The notes below the pieces were generated by a model, which had not been told where the DNA came from, did no database searches, and saw nothing but the letters and a program-made list of their open reading frames with translations. A DNA stretch of 64,000 nt from Caulobacter ginsengisoli (GTDB lineage: Bacteria; Pseudomonadota; Alphaproteobacteria; Caulobacterales; Caulobacteraceae): assembly GCF_030814835.1 (NCBI RefSeq), contig NZ_JAUSVS010000004.1, positions 1-64,000 of the forward strand, given 5' to 3'. Positions 26,286 through 34,095 of the stretch are shown here, one piece after another. Every line of letters starts with the position of its first letter. Positions within the stretch are counted from its first letter, which is position 1. The translations under genes were made by a program, and so were the position numbers.

Positions 26286-27467
26286 CTACTCGCGCAGCAC
26301 CGAGGCCAGGGCCGCGATCGCCGCCAGGGCCAGGGCCACGCCCGCCACGCAGGCGCCCCAGCCGAAGCGGTCGAAGGTCTGACCCAGCACCGCCGCCCCG
26401 GCCAGGCCGCCCAGATAGTAGCTGGCCAGGTAGAGCCCGCCGGCCGTCGCCCGGTCCGCGCCGGCGATCCGTCCGACATAGCCGGTGGCCGCCGCCTGGG
26501 CGAAGAAGGTCCCCACGCCCACCAGCACCAGCCCGGCCAGCACCGGGACCAGGCTGTCCAGCACCAGCAGCGGCAGCCCCGCCCCCGCCACCGCCATGGC
26601 CGCCCAGAACACCGGCCGCGCCCCCAGCCGGGCGGCGATCCGGCCGGCGAACGGCGTGGTGATCATCGAGGGCAGGAAGACGAAATAGACGATGCCCAGC
26701 TTCATCGGCGACAGGGCGACCGGCGGGGCGGCCAGCACGAAGTTGACGTAGGTGAATACGCCCAGGAAGGCGAACAGGATCAGAAAGCCGATGCCGTAGC
26801 CGGCCAGCAGCCTGGGGTTTCGCAGCGGTGAGAGCCAGGCGGCCAGGGTTCGCCGCATGGCGGGGCCCGGCATGGCCAGGGTCCGCTGCAGGCTGACATA
26901 GACCAGGGCCGCGCCGGCCAGGTTCAGAAGCGCGAAGACATAGAAGTTGGCCGACAGTCCCAGCAGATCGGCCACCGAGCCGCTGATCAGCCGTCCCACC
27001 AGGTTGGACGCCACCCCGCCGGTGACATAGGCGGCCGTGGCGGTGGCGGATTCCGCCGGGGTGCAGTGCTCGCCCAGCCAGGCCAGGGTCAGGGTGAAGG
27101 CGGCCGACATGCAGACCCCCTGGACGATGCGAAGGGCGGTGAAGGCCATCAGGTCGGGCGCATAGGCCAGCAGGGCGGTGGGGATGGCCAGCAGGGCCAG
27201 GCTGATCCAGATCCCCCGCCGATGATCCCAGCGGCCGCCGAACGCGGCGACGGCCAGGCCGCTGACCGCCATGCCGATGGTCGAGGCGTTGACCGCGAAC
27301 CCCATGGCCGCCCGGCTGACCCGGTAGTGGCCGACCAGGGTGGGCAGGATGGCCTGGGCGGCGAACAGATCGACAAGAGTCAGGAAGCCGATCAGCCCGA
27401 TGACCAGGGTGCGGCGCAGGGCCTGGGACGGATGGGCGGGATGGTGTTGGCTCATGGTCAGGGTCAT
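26286..27467 (-). CDS. MFS transporter (YnfM-like drug/metabolite exporter)
   Basis: A 393-aa 12-TM major facilitator. It begins MTLTMSQHHPAHPSQALRR, followed by helix 1 (LVIGLIGFLTLVDLFAAQAIL). The cytosolic loop GGRWDHRRGIWISLALLAIP and motif RIVQGVCMSAAFTLTLAWLGEH fit arabinose/drug exporters of the YnfM type. The start is set at 27467; the open frame farther upstream runs through the hairpin region and lacks family sequence. The stop abuts the LysR stop directly (26285/26286). Substrate unknown. Confidence 0.85.
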   Translation of the reverse strand: MTLTMSQHHPAHPSQALRRTLVIGLIGFLTLVDLFAAQAILPTLVGHYRVSRAAMGFAVNASTIGMAVSGLAVAAFGGRWDHRRGIWISLALLAIPTALLAYAPDLMAFTALRIVQGVCMSAAFTLTLAWLGEHCTPAESATATAAYVTGGVASNLVGRLISGSVADLLGLSANFYVFALLNLAGAALVYVSLQRTLAMPGPAMRRTLAAWLSPLRNPRLLAGYGIGFLILFAFLGVFTYVNFVLAAPPVALSPMKLGIVYFVFLPSMITTPFAGRIAARLGARPVFWAAMAVAGAGLPLLVLDSLVPVLAGLVLVGVGTFFAQAAATGYVGRIAGADRATAGGLYLASYYLGGLAGAAVLGQTFDRFGWGACVAGVALALAAIAALASVLRE

Positions 27468-27488
27468 GGCGGGGCTCCGGAAATGGAA

Positions 27489-27523
27489 GAGCCCGCGGCG
27501 CTGGGGGTGCGCGCCGCGGGCTC
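27489..27523 (-). terminator. Strong hairpin after the cupin gene
   Basis: A perfect 13-bp stem GAGCCCGCGGCGC / GCGCCGCGGGCTC with a 9-base loop. On the minus strand it is followed by TTCCATTT. It lies between the cupin stop and the MFS start, so it probably terminates the cupin transcript or attenuates read-through into the MFS gene. Confidence 0.65.
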
Positions 27524-27558
27524 CAGACGCCTCAGGGAAGGGGGTGGCCTGAGGCAGT

Positions 27559-27602
27559 CCGTCTGATCGGGAACGGGATCGGCCCTTGTCCGGATCAGAC
27601 GG
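27559..27602. promoter_or_regulatory. 10-bp inverted repeat between the cupin and MFS genes
   Basis: CCGTCTGATC (27559-27568) and GATCAGACGG (27593-27602) form a perfect 10-bp inverted repeat with a 24-base spacer. It sits just past the cupin stop on its minus-strand transcript. It may be a transcription-end structure or a protein site for the MFS gene; there is no T-run. Confidence 0.45.
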
Positions 27603-27610
27603 GGTCTCGA

Positions 27611-28102
27611 CTACATCGCGTTGTCGGAGGGCTTGGGCGCCCCGTCGTTCTTGATGTCGGCGGCGTAGAGCACGGCCACCTTGTCGGTGTTGTTCTTCCA
27701 CCAGTGCGAGATGCCGCCCGACTCCAGCGAGATGTCGCCGGCCGGATGCTCGATGCCGACCGCGCAGGTGCTGCGGTATTCGGTGATCGAGCCCTCGATG
27801 GTCAGGATCAGGGCCGGGCGGTCGCCGTGGCTGTGCCAGGGCACCACGCCGCCGGGCTGGATGACCAGCTTGCGGAAGCGAAGGTTGCGGCCGGCCAGGC
27901 CCTGGATTTCCGGGCCCAGGTCGACGCTGCCCAGCACGGTGTCGGTGACGCCGAGCGGCATCATTTCACCGGTCAGGCGGGCGTTCGGGCGGGTCTGGTC
28001 GGCCGGGCATTCGCCGGCCGAGGCGGAGGTGGCGGCCAGGGCGCCGGCGCCCAGGACAGCGCAGGCGGCGAGCGCCTTGAAGGAGGTGGTCAGTCGGGTC
28101 AT
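27611..28102 (-). CDS. Periplasmic cupin-domain protein
   Basis: A 163-aa secreted protein. The signal peptide MTRLTTSFKALAACAVLGAG..ATSASA is followed by GECPADQ. The cupin core shows VIQPGGVVPWHSHGDRPALILTIEGSITEY and a second half EHPAGDISLESGGISHWWKNN, with His residues suitable for metal binding. Single cupins of this kind are often sensors, isomerases or dioxygenases; nothing here decides. It has an AAAAGAG SD and diverges from the aldehyde dehydrogenase gene. Confidence 0.8.
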   Translation of the reverse strand: MTRLTTSFKALAACAVLGAGALAATSASAGECPADQTRPNARLTGEMMPLGVTDTVLGSVDLGPEIQGLAGRNLRFRKLVIQPGGVVPWHSHGDRPALILTIEGSITEYRSTCAVGIEHPAGDISLESGGISHWWKNNTDKVAVLYAADIKNDGAPKPSDNAM

Positions 28103-28248
28103 AGCTCTTTTCAGTTCAGGTTGGAGGGCCGTGCGGCCCGGCGTTTCGATGACGCCAAACTACCGGCGGCGAGTGCTGTTCTGAATTCGAATTGGGTTAT
28201 GGGTTCCATGCGCCGAGGCCATGGTTGGCGGGGCGGAAGAGGGCAGGA

Positions 28249-29688
28249 ATGACGATCCGCGAAGGCCTGTTCATCGCCGGCGAGTGGCGCGCCAAAGGCT
28301 CGGCCGGCGTCCTGGAACTGGAAGATCCGTCCACCGGCGACGTGCTGGGCGAAGCCGCCGCCGCCGGACCGGCCGAGGTCGACGAAGCCGTCGCCGCCGC
28401 CCGCTCGGCCCTGACCGGGCCCTGGGGCGGGCTGACCGCCGCCGAGCGCGGCCGGGTCCTGTCGAAGATCGGTTTCGCCGTCGCCGAGCGGGCCGATGAG
28501 CTGGCGCAGCTCGAGGCCCGCGATGTCGGCAAGCCGCTGCGCCAGGCCAAGGCCGACGCCCTGGCCCTGGCCCGCTACCTGGAATTCTACGGCGGGGCGG
28601 CCGACAAGCTGATGGGCCAGACCATCCCCTATCTGGCCGGCTACACGGTCTACACCCTGCGCGAGCCGCACGGGGTGACCGGCCACATCATCCCCTGGAA
28701 CTATCCCATGCAGATCCTCGGCCGCTCGGTGGTCGCGGCGCTCGCCATGGGCAACGCCGCCGTGCTCAAGCCGGCCGAGCAGGCCTGCCTGACCGCGCTG
28801 GCCTTCGCCCGCATCGCCCACGAGGCGGGGCTGCCGGCCGGCGCCCTCAGCGTCATCCCGGGAACCGGGGCCGCGGCCGGCGCGGCGCTGGCGTCTCACC
28901 CCGGCGTCGACCACATCTCCTTCACCGGCTCCACCGGCGTGGGCGCCGCCATCCAGGCCGCCGCCGCCCGCAACACGGTGCCGGTCACCCTGGAGCTGGG
29001 CGGCAAGTCGCCTCAGCTGGTCTTCGAGGACGCCGACCTCGACAAGGCGCTGCCCTTCCTGGTCAACGCCGCCATCCAGAACGCCGGCCAGACCTGCTCG
29101 GCCGGCTCGCGCATCCTGGTGCAGCGGTCCATTCATGACCGGCTGGTCGAGCGGCTGGCCGAGCGCTTCAGCGCCCTGACCGCCGGCCCGGCGATGAGCG
29201 ACCTGGACCTGGGCCCGCTGATCTCGGCCAAGCAGAAGGCCATGGTCGAGGGCTTCCTCAGCCAGGGCCGCGCCGACCTGACCCTCGCCGCCCAGGGCCG
29301 CATCGCCGCCGGCGCCCCGTCCGGCGGCCACTATGTCCCGCCCACCCTGTTCACCGGCGTCGATCCCGGCCACCGCCTGGCCCAGGACGAGATCTTCGGC
29401 CCCGTCCAGGTGGTCATCCCGTTCGAGGACGAGGCCGACGCCGCCCGCATCGCCAACGGCACCGCCTATGGCCTGGTGGCCGGGGTCTGGACCGCCGATG
29501 GCGGGCGCCAGATGCGGCTGGCCAGGGCGTTGCGGGCCGGCCAGGTGTTCATCAACAATTACGGGGCCGGCGGCGGGGTCGAGCTGCCGTTCGGCGGCGT
29601 CGGCCGCTCCGGCCATGGCCGCGAGAAGGGCTTCGAGGCCCTCTACGCCTTCTCCACCCTCAAGACCGTGGCGGCGCATCATGGCTGA
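28249..29688 (+). CDS. Aldehyde dehydrogenase family protein
   Basis: A 479-aa NAD(P)-dependent aldehyde dehydrogenase. The catalytic Cys283 is in NAGQTCSAGSR and the general base Glu249 in TLELGGKSPQ; cofactor motifs are PWNYPMQILG and FTGSTGVGA. The ATG at 28249 has GGGCAGG just upstream. A 162-bp palindromic repeat separates it from the co-directional SDR gene, so a two-step alcohol-to-acid route is possible, but the substrate is unknown. An AATTCGAATT palindrome at 28184-28193 lies in its upstream region. Confidence 0.9.
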   Translation: MTIREGLFIAGEWRAKGSAGVLELEDPSTGDVLGEAAAAGPAEVDEAVAAARSALTGPWGGLTAAERGRVLSKIGFAVAERADELAQLEARDVGKPLRQAKADALALARYLEFYGGAADKLMGQTIPYLAGYTVYTLREPHGVTGHIIPWNYPMQILGRSVVAALAMGNAAVLKPAEQACLTALAFARIAHEAGLPAGALSVIPGTGAAAGAALASHPGVDHISFTGSTGVGAAIQAAAARNTVPVTLELGGKSPQLVFEDADLDKALPFLVNAAIQNAGQTCSAGSRILVQRSIHDRLVERLAERFSALTAGPAMSDLDLGPLISAKQKAMVEGFLSQGRADLTLAAQGRIAAGAPSGGHYVPPTLFTGVDPGHRLAQDEIFGPVQVVIPFEDEADAARIANGTAYGLVAGVWTADGGRQMRLARALRAGQVFINNYGAGGGVELPFGGVGRSGHGREKGFEALYAFSTLKTVAAHHG

Positions 29689-29698
29689 CACTGCTTTT

Positions 29699-29860
29699 TC
29701 TGGAACCCTTCCTCCTCGATGGAGGAAGGGCAGGGTTGGTGGTGCGCGCTCGGAATTTGGGCGACTGGCTCAGGGTGGCGTGGTCGCCTCCCCGCGTTCT
29801 TCCGGAGACGCACTGCCACCACCACCATCCCCGCCCTTCCTCCATCGAGGAGGAAGGGAG
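29699..29860. repeat. 162-bp palindromic repeat family B, copy 1
   Basis: The element runs from TCTGGAA to AAGGGAG. Its perfect 25-bp terminal inverted repeats are 29706-29730 and 29834-29858, and each arm can itself fold (CCTTCCTCC-TCGAT-GGAGGAAGG). Inside are GGTTGGTGGTG and CACCACCACC pairs, and a central hairpin GGCG-TGGT-CGCC (29777-29788). Copies of identical length lie at 53881-54042 and 60991-61152. Short open frames that run through it into the SDR gene are not believed to be genes. Confidence 0.9.
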
Positions 29861-29877
29861 ACCGTGAGCGCATTCCC

Positions 29878-30615
29878 ATGAATCGACTTCAAAACAGGTT
29901 GGCCATCGTCACCGGTGGCGCGTCCGGCTTTGGCGAGGGCATCGTGCGCCGCTTCGTCGCCGAGGGCGCGCGGGTGATCATCGTCGACCGCAACGGCGAG
30001 GCCGCCGCCGCCCTGGCCGCCGAGCTGGGCGACCAGACCCGGCCCTTCACCGCCGACGTCTCGAAGGACGCCGACATCGCCGCCCTGGCGCAGGCGGCTG
30101 GGGCGGTCGACATCCTGGTCAACAACGCCGGCATCGGCCACCTGCCCCAGCCGCTGGACGGCCTGCCCGAGGACGAGTTCGACCGGCTGTTCGCCGTCAA
30201 CGCCAAGTCGGTCTATCTGACCGCCCGCCATTTCGTGCCAGGCATGAAGGCGCGGGGGTCCGGCGCCATCCTCAACATCGCCTCGACCGGCGGGGTCAGT
30301 CCCCGGCCGAACCTGACCTGGTACAACGCCACCAAGGGCTGGATGATCACCGCCACCCGGGCCATGGCCGTCGAGCTGGCCCCCAGCGGGGTGCGGGTCA
30401 ACGCCCTCAACCCGGTGGCCGGCGAGACGCCGCTGTTGGCCACCTTCATGGGCCAGGACACACCGGAGATCCGCGCGAAGTTCCTGGCCTCGATCCCGCT
30501 GGGCCGCTTCTCGACGCCGGCCGACATGGGCGCGGCGGCGGCCTTCCTGTGCTCGGACGACGCGGCGATGATCACCGGGGTGGCGATGGAGGTGGACGGG
30601 GGACGGTGTATCTAG
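29878..30615 (+). CDS. SDR-family oxidoreductase
   Basis: A 245-aa glucose/3-oxoacyl-type short-chain dehydrogenase. The cofactor loop is TGGASGFGEGI, then NNAGIGHLPQPLDGLPED, catalytic Ser in NIASTGGVSPRP, Tyr and Lys in WYNATKGWM, and a C-terminal MEVDGGRCI. The aspartate ending the second strand (IIVDRNGEAA) favours NAD(H). The ATG at 29878 follows repeat B copy 1 by 17 bases, so the repeat occupies its leader. Confidence 0.88.
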   Translation: MNRLQNRLAIVTGGASGFGEGIVRRFVAEGARVIIVDRNGEAAAALAAELGDQTRPFTADVSKDADIAALAQAAGAVDILVNNAGIGHLPQPLDGLPEDEFDRLFAVNAKSVYLTARHFVPGMKARGSGAILNIASTGGVSPRPNLTWYNATKGWMITATRAMAVELAPSGVRVNALNPVAGETPLLATFMGQDTPEIRAKFLASIPLGRFSTPADMGAAAAFLCSDDAAMITGVAMEVDGGRCI

Positions 30616-30630
30616 GGCCCTGCCCGAGAT

Positions 30631-30720
30631 TCCTGGCGAAGGCCAGGATCCATACGGGGCTGGCCGCCCTGCCCGCGCCTTTTCAGGATCCTCCGCTTGG
30701 ACCCTGGCCTTCGCCAGGGA
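30631..30720. repeat. Pair of hairpins of the GCCAGG type
   Basis: Hairpins TCCTGGC-GAAG-GCCAGGA (30631-30648) and CCCTGGC-CTTC-GCCAGGG (30702-30719) face each other as inverted copies, the same design as the element at 15244-15384 but with different loops. They separate the convergent SDR and TonB-like genes and probably act as a bidirectional transcription end. Confidence 0.6.
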
Positions 30721-30770
30721 AACCGGGGATGGGGCTATGTGCGGAGCTGCTAGGGGTTGTTCCGATCCGT

Positions 30771-31661
30771 CTATTTCGATCCTGCCGCGGCGAACCGGGC
30801 GGCGGCGTCCTTGCGGACCGCCGCCACATCCGGAAGGGCCGCCGCACCCGGCTTGGCCACGCCGCACGCTAGGTCCAGCCCCTTGCCCATCACCGGGTCA
30901 TCGGTCGCCTGCCAGCCGGCGTTCACGGGGCCGCTCCAACCGACCCGTTCGCCCGGTCCCATGAATACCTGCACGCTCTGGGGACTGATCCTGCGACCGG
31001 CGCAGTCAAGGGTCTGGTCCAGCATCCAATACATGGCGCGGCCGTCGGTCGGCGGGAACACGATGACCATCCAGGTCCTGCTGACGCCGTCGACGGGCGG
31101 GCTGTCCGGGGTTCGCAGGTAGAGGAAGACCGGACCCGCTGAACTGTCCGAAACATCCGCGGAGCCCGCGCCCATGTACAGGAACTGTCCGGCCATCGGC
31201 GGCAGGGGTGGCGGCGGACCCGATGCTTGGCCCATCATGATCGGTGCGCCTTGCTCGGGGGCCTGAAAGACGATCGGGATACGCACCTCGGCGCCCTCGA
31301 CCGGCGTGCCGTCCAGAGTCTTGGGCTTCATCCGGAAGGCCGGGGCCATGCGCACCGCCGCCGCGCCGAAGTCCTCGCCCGGTGGCGATTCCGAGATCAC
31401 CTTGCAGTTGGTCAGCAGGCCCTCAGCCGAGACGAAGCAGCCGATGACAGCCCTGCCGCTGATGCTGTTGCGCATGGCGTGTTCGGGATAGTAGCGGGCG
31501 ATGTCGTCCGGGCTGGGCAGGGCGGCCCAGTCGGGATTGGTGATCACCGGCTTGCGGTTCTTCGGCGGCGCAGTCCGCACCGGCGGCGTCGTGCCGGCCG
31601 ACCAGGCCGGCGATGCGGCGGCGACCACCGCCGCAAGAAGTCCGACCATCAACCCGCGCAT
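30771..31661 (-). CDS. Secreted TonB-C-domain protein, large paralogue
   Basis: A 296-aa protein with a signal peptide (MRGLMVGLLAAVVAAASPAW) and, at residues ~65-130, a TonB C-terminal-like domain: GRAVIGCFVSAEGLLTNCKV, then FRMKPKTLDGTPVEGAEVRI. A C-terminal domain of ~150 residues follows that I do not recognise, with several Trp and Cys. It lacks the N-terminal anchor and Pro-rich linker of a true TonB. It is the third gene of a leftward operon after the SEDS-like gene (9-base gap). Confidence 0.72.
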   Translation of the reverse strand: MRGLMVGLLAAVVAAASPAWSAGTTPPVRTAPPKNRKPVITNPDWAALPSPDDIARYYPEHAMRNSISGRAVIGCFVSAEGLLTNCKVISESPPGEDFGAAAVRMAPAFRMKPKTLDGTPVEGAEVRIPIVFQAPEQGAPIMMGQASGPPPPLPPMAGQFLYMGAGSADVSDSSAGPVFLYLRTPDSPPVDGVSRTWMVIVFPPTDGRAMYWMLDQTLDCAGRRISPQSVQVFMGPGERVGWSGPVNAGWQATDDPVMGKGLDLACGVAKPGAAALPDVAAVRKDAAARFAAAGSK

Positions 31662-31670
31662 GGCGCCTTT

Positions 31671-32528
31671 CTACTTCGCCGCCTCGGCGCCGCCGCTCTT
31701 GGGCAGGCCGATAAGGCTTATCAGATAGCCGATGACGCCGCTGCCACCATAGCCGACGACAGGAGTCGGATAGTGGCCCAGGACCGTCGCCGCGAGGATC
31801 GCCAGCCAGACAGCGCCGAAGACGGCCATGGTGGGACGGGTCCGCGGCGAGCCGGTCAGGGCCGGGAGGATCATCAGCCCCGCGCCGAGGATCACGGCCG
31901 GTCCGGCCAGGGGATGGGCTGCGAACGCCGTGAGGAAGACCTGCTCGACGAAGGGCTGGACCGGCAGCTGGTCGGCCTGCAGCAGGCTCGCCGTGAAGCC
32001 GGTCACGGCGGCGGCCAGCGCGATCATCACCGTCTTGGCGCGGCAGACCAGGGCCAGCACGATCAAGCTCACCACCAGCGCGCCGGCCATGGCCCGGTCG
32101 GGCTGCAGCGCCAGGGCCAGGGCGGCCACGATCATGCCGGTCGTCGATAGGGTGTCGCGGCGGCCCGCGAAGCCCACCGCCATCACCGGCAGGAGCAGCA
32201 GGCTGGGCTGGACGACCAGCCCATGGATCACGATCCAGCGCTGGGCGCCGTCCAGGCTGGCCCCGAACTGGCTGGTCAGCAGCAGCAGGACGCCACCAGC
32301 GAGGATCAGGGGACCGGACCATCGACGGGTCACCCGTTCCGCCAGACATCCGGCTCCAAGCAGGACCAGGCCCAGCAACATCGCCCCGATATTGATCGAC
32401 ACATATCGGCCCGGCGCCCCGGCCAGCACTAGGTAGGCCAGACCTAGCCCCGTTGCCAGGACGGCGCACAGGGTGGCGGTCCTGCGAGGACGCTCAGCGA
32501 GATTGCACCAGACCGGCAGCGCCTGCAT
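31671..32528 (-). CDS. Small SEDS (FtsW/RodA)-like polytopic membrane protein
   Basis: A 285-aa protein with about eight or nine TM helices. Three stretches resemble SEDS peptidoglycan polymerases: GAQRWIVIHGLVVQPSLLLL (like the GAxRWI..FQPSE block), LQPDRAMAGALVV (like the xDxGTA block) and PTPVVGYGGSGVIGYLISL (like the VSYGGSS block). A loop PVQPFVEQVFLTAFAAHP sits where SEDS proteins have their catalytic aspartate; here the acidic residue is Glu. SEDS proteins are usually ~370-400 aa, so this is a short, divergent form. The ATG at 32528 follows the upstream TonB-like stop by 8 bases. Confidence 0.6.
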   Translation of the reverse strand: MQALPVWCNLAERPRRTATLCAVLATGLGLAYLVLAGAPGRYVSINIGAMLLGLVLLGAGCLAERVTRRWSGPLILAGGVLLLLTSQFGASLDGAQRWIVIHGLVVQPSLLLLPVMAVGFAGRRDTLSTTGMIVAALALALQPDRAMAGALVVSLIVLALVCRAKTVMIALAAAVTGFTASLLQADQLPVQPFVEQVFLTAFAAHPLAGPAVILGAGLMILPALTGSPRTRPTMAVFGAVWLAILAATVLGHYPTPVVGYGGSGVIGYLISLIGLPKSGGAEAAK

Positions 32529-32536
32529 ATGCCGCG

Positions 32537-32929
32537 CTACGGCGCGCTCGGCGCCGGCGCCTCGGCCGGCGGGTTGAAGGCGATGGGGATGCGCACCACG
32601 CCGCCGGCGACGGGCGCGCCGTCGAGTGTCTTGGGCTTCATCTTGAACTTGCCGGCCATCTTCAGCGCCGCAGCCCCGAACCCTTCGCCCGGCGGCGTTT
32701 CCGAGACCAGGGTGCAGTCCTTGAGCCGTCCCGCCCTGGTGACCTTGCACTGGATCAGGGCCTTGCCACCGTCCCCGCGCCTGGCGGCCTGCGGCATGAA
32801 CTGGGCGATGACCGCGGCGGAGGGAAGTTCGGCCCAGTCGGGTCTGGTGATCCTCGGCGCTGGCGATTCAGCGAGGCCCGGTCCCGCGAGGGCCACCAAG
32901 GCCAGGCCCAGAACAACGATGCGGCGCAT
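32537..32929 (-). CDS. Secreted TonB-C-domain protein, small paralogue
   Basis: A 130-aa protein with signal peptide MRRIVVLGLALVALAGPGLA and a single TonB C-terminal-like domain (ALIQCKVTRAGRLKDCTLVS, ALKMAGKFKMKPKTLDGAPV). ATG 32929 is chosen over 32944 because AAGGGGA lies 5-6 bases before it. It shares the MKPKTLDGxPV block with the larger paralogue two genes downstream. It is the first gene of the three-gene operon. It lacks an ExbB/D-interacting anchor, so a periplasmic binding role is more likely than energy transduction. Confidence 0.75.
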   Translation of the reverse strand: MRRIVVLGLALVALAGPGLAESPAPRITRPDWAELPSAAVIAQFMPQAARRGDGGKALIQCKVTRAGRLKDCTLVSETPPGEGFGAAALKMAGKFKMKPKTLDGAPVAGGVVRIPIAFNPPAEAPAPSAP

Positions 32930-32952
32930 GGCGATCCCCTTCATGGCGCACA

Positions 32953-32966
32953 GATTGGCGCCAATC
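32953..32966. promoter_or_regulatory. 14-bp perfect palindrome upstream of the TonB/SEDS operon
   Basis: GATTGGCGCCAATC is centred about 30 bases before the ATG at 32929, in the divergent gap with the hydrolase gene. A second inverted pair, GGAAATG (33035-33041) and CATTTCC (33060-33066), and a TATAAT (33022-33027) lie in the same AT-richer gap. These are candidate operator and promoter elements only. Confidence 0.4.
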
Positions 32967-33117
32967 CAGTCCCCTGGCCACCGGCTGCATCCGCATTCAG
33001 TTTTTCTGCGCTATCAAACCCTATAATTTTCCTAGGAAATGACTGTCACCGCATTGCAGCATTTCCGTTGCGTTGCGGTCGGGGTAGGCTGCGCCGCCGC
33101 GGCAGGGAGGCCAGGGG

Positions 33118-34095
33118 ATGGGCAGGCTCGTGATTGGCCAACTCGTTGTGGGATTGGGTGTTGTCGTCCTGGTCATCGCCGTCGTGCTGGTGGCGACCTG
33201 GCTGGTCCTGCGGCGGCCGGATATCCCCTTCGAGAAGCTGGAAGCCAAATACGCCGTCCCGACTTCGCACTATGTCGACCTGGGCGAGGGCGTCAGGGTC
33301 CACTACCGCGACGACGGCGATCCCAAGGCGCCGGTCATCGTGCTGGTGCATGGCTTTGGCGATTCCTTCCTGACCTGGGAGGGCTGGATCAAGGCGCTGT
33401 CGCCCCACTACCGGGTGATCACCCTGGACCTGCCCGGCCACGGCCTGACCCGCGCTCCGGCCACCTACGCCCCCGAGCCCGACCGCTACGCCGACCTGAT
33501 CGACGCCTTCGCCGCCAAGTTGGACCTGCCGCCCTTCGCCATCGCCGGCAACAGCATGGGCGGGGGCGTGGCCTGGCGGTTTGCGCTGCGCCATCCCCAG
33601 CGGTTGACCGCCCTGGTGCTGGTCGACGCCGCGGGCTGGGCGCCGCCCGCCAATTCGCCGCCGCCGCCCCTGGCCTTCAAGGTCATGCAGAGCGGGTTCG
33701 GCAAGTTCCTGCTCAAGACCATCGAGACCCGGCCCCTGACCGCCCAGGGCCTGAAGGCCGATGTCGTCGACCAGAGCCTGATCACCCCCGCCTTCGTCGA
33801 CCGCTGGGTCGAGGTGCAGCGCGCGCCTGGCCACCGGCCGATCCTGATGGCCGTGTTCACCGCCAGACAGGCCCCGGCGACCAAGGAAACCCTGGCGAAG
33901 ATCACGACGCCCACCCTGGTCCTGTGGGGCGAGCAGGACCACCTCATCCCGGTCGCCAACGCCAAGGCCTTCGCCGACGCGATTGGTGGCGCGAAACTGA
34001 TCATCTACCCGGACGCCGGCCACCTGCCGCAGTTCGAGAATCCCACCCGCTCGGCCGGCGATGTCGACGCCTTCCTCAAGGGTCTCGCCAAATGA
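33118..34095 (+). CDS. Membrane-anchored alpha/beta hydrolase
   Basis: A 325-aa alpha/beta hydrolase with an N-terminal TM anchor (LVVGLGVVVLVIAVVLVATW, ~residues 8-27), placing the catalytic domain in the periplasm or at the membrane. Motifs: VLVHGFGDSFLTWEGW, nucleophile Ser in AGNSMGGGVAW, and C-terminal YPDAGHLPQFENP with the catalytic His. The stop overlaps the aminotransferase start by ATGA, so the two are coupled. Substrate unknown. Confidence 0.87.
   Translation: MGRLVIGQLVVGLGVVVLVIAVVLVATWLVLRRPDIPFEKLEAKYAVPTSHYVDLGEGVRVHYRDDGDPKAPVIVLVHGFGDSFLTWEGWIKALSPHYRVITLDLPGHGLTRAPATYAPEPDRYADLIDAFAAKLDLPPFAIAGNSMGGGVAWRFALRHPQRLTALVLVDAAGWAPPANSPPPPLAFKVMQSGFGKFLLKTIETRPLTAQGLKADVVDQSLITPAFVDRWVEVQRAPGHRPILMAVFTARQAPATKETLAKITTPTLVLWGEQDHLIPVANAKAFADAIGGAKLIIYPDAGHLPQFENPTRSAGDVDAFLKGLAK

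Noticed and set aside
27475..27610. Extension of the MFS transporter frame upstream of 27467
   Set aside because: The extra residues are Arg/Gly-rich translation of the hairpin region; the MFS N-terminus begins normally at 27467.
29719..29880. In-frame ATG within repeat B copy 1 that would extend the SDR N-terminus
   Set aside because: The added residues are encoded by the repeat, the same peptide appears in other repeat copies, and a normal SDR start exists at 29878.
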